From contig JAKBAG010000166.1 in NCBI GenBank assembly GCA_021809235.1, forward strand, positions 1 through 6,735: DNA of 6,735 nucleotides. The letters run 5' to 3'. A program made the translations under genes and the position numbers. Shown piece by piece: positions 6,434 to 6,735 of the stretch (position 1 is the first letter of the stretch; each line of letters begins with the position of its first letter). This DNA comes from Acidobacteriota bacterium (GTDB lineage: Bacteria; Acidobacteriota; Terriglobia; Terriglobales; Acidobacteriaceae). Under the pieces are notes generated by a model. It worked only from the letters and a program-made list of their open reading frames with translations, was not told the origin of the DNA and searched no databases.

Positions 6434-6542
6434 CTCCGGAGATTTCCTTCGGAAGCAATGGAGGATTCTGCCGGAGTACGCCGACCCTTACGAATGGGTC
6501 TGTGAAGACTTAGGCATAGGCCGACTCCGGTTGCATCCGGAG
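6434..6542 (-). other. intergenic stretch with four mutually complementary CTCCGG/CCGGAG arms
   Basis: Read on the minus strand, the arms in order are CTCCGG (6542-6537), CCGGAGT (6530-6524), ACTCCGG (6477-6471) and CTCCGGAG (6441-6434). Arms 1:2 form a 6-bp hairpin with loop ATGCAA, arms 2:3 a 7-bp stem enclosing a GACCC/GGGTC hairpin (6483-6500), and arms 3:4 a 6-bp stem. Pairing 2:3 excludes 1:2 and 3:4. This could be the end of the cold-shock transcript or part of the polX leader. There is no U tract, so I do not call a terminator. Confidence 0.35.
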
Positions 6543-6551
6543 GGAATGATC

Positions 6552-6735
6552 TCAGGCAGCTTCATCCTTGGAGGAGGATTTGTAGCGAACGACCGCATCT
6601 GCCTGAGGGCCTTTCTGGCCCACGATGATGTCGAATTCCACGGCATCGCCTTCCTTCAGCGACTTGTATCCATCCACCTGAATAGCCGTGTAATGCACGA
6701 AAACATCCGGGCCGTCCTCGCGACCGATGAATCCG
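6552..6735 (-). CDS. cold-shock-domain protein (CspA family), C-terminal part (cut by window edge)
   Basis: Small cold-shock proteins bind single-stranded RNA and DNA through an OB fold and act as RNA chaperones. The last 60 residues are present; the start lies beyond base 6735, so only roughly 5-15 N-terminal residues are missing for a standard Csp of 65-75. The visible sequence begins with GFI, the tail of the RNP1 motif (usually KGFGFI), and continues with GREDGPDVFVHYTAI, containing the RNP2 motif VFVHY, then EGDAVEFDIIVGQKGPQADAVV, the typical closing strands. A short charged tail KSSSKDEAA follows. The stop is TGA at 6554-6552. It is probably a separate transcription unit from polX, given the 177-base gap. 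Which csp paralogue this is cannot be told. Confidence 0.95.
   Translation of the reverse strand, partial: GFIGREDGPDVFVHYTAIQVDGYKSLKEGDAVEFDIIVGQKGPQADAVVRYKSSSKDEAA

Noticed and set aside
6422..6505. Plus-strand 27-codon frame (starts MTDGLRRFPSEAMEDSAG) between polX and csp
   Set aside because: There is no ribosome site before the ATG, no promoter, and no resemblance to a known small protein.

Overview
The window reads as ordinary chromosomal DNA from a GC-rich bacterium. The gene set and protein style suggest an Acidobacteriota member, for example class Terriglobia: a short citrate synthase, a three-domain PolX, a single-domain cold-shock protein and anonymous single-span membrane proteins. 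That placement is inference, because no rRNA or other phylogenetic marker lies here. I see no mobile element, CRISPR array, tRNA or rRNA.

Layout from left to right. (1) Minus strand 1-1566: a cysteine desulfurase gene followed, with a 4-base ATGA overlap, by mnmA, which runs off the left edge. Together they form a sulfur-delivery and tRNA U34 2-thiolation pair. (2) 1617-1648: a strong 13-bp hairpin that probably ends the transcript of the next gene. (3) Minus strand 1671-2807: citrate synthase, with a good sigma70-type promoter at 2902-2931. (4) 2808-3141: the divergent intergenic region. (5) Plus strand 3142-3975: an unrecognised protein with an N-terminal membrane helix, a long coiled coil and a C-terminal beta-rich domain. 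(6) Minus strand 4000-6374: polX followed, again with an ATGA overlap, by a small unrecognised membrane-anchored protein. That small gene converges on the coiled-coil gene with only 24 bases between them, and its 3' end carries a perfect 23-bp inverted repeat. (7) 6375-6551: an intergenic region with four mutually complementary CTCCGG/CCGGAG arms. (8) Minus strand 6552-6735: the C-terminal part of a cold-shock-domain protein cut by the right edge.

Functionally, the desulfurase and MnmA form an evident pathway pair: persulfide from cysteine is used to build s2U34. Citrate synthase feeds the TCA cycle, PolX acts in DNA gap-filling and repair, and the cold-shock protein binds RNA or single-stranded DNA. 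The two anonymous membrane proteins are the least explained genes. No clear new multi-gene system is visible. The best leads are the codon-phased perfect palindrome at 4036-4083, the translational coupling of an anonymous membrane protein to polX, and the possible alternating RNA structure upstream of polX.
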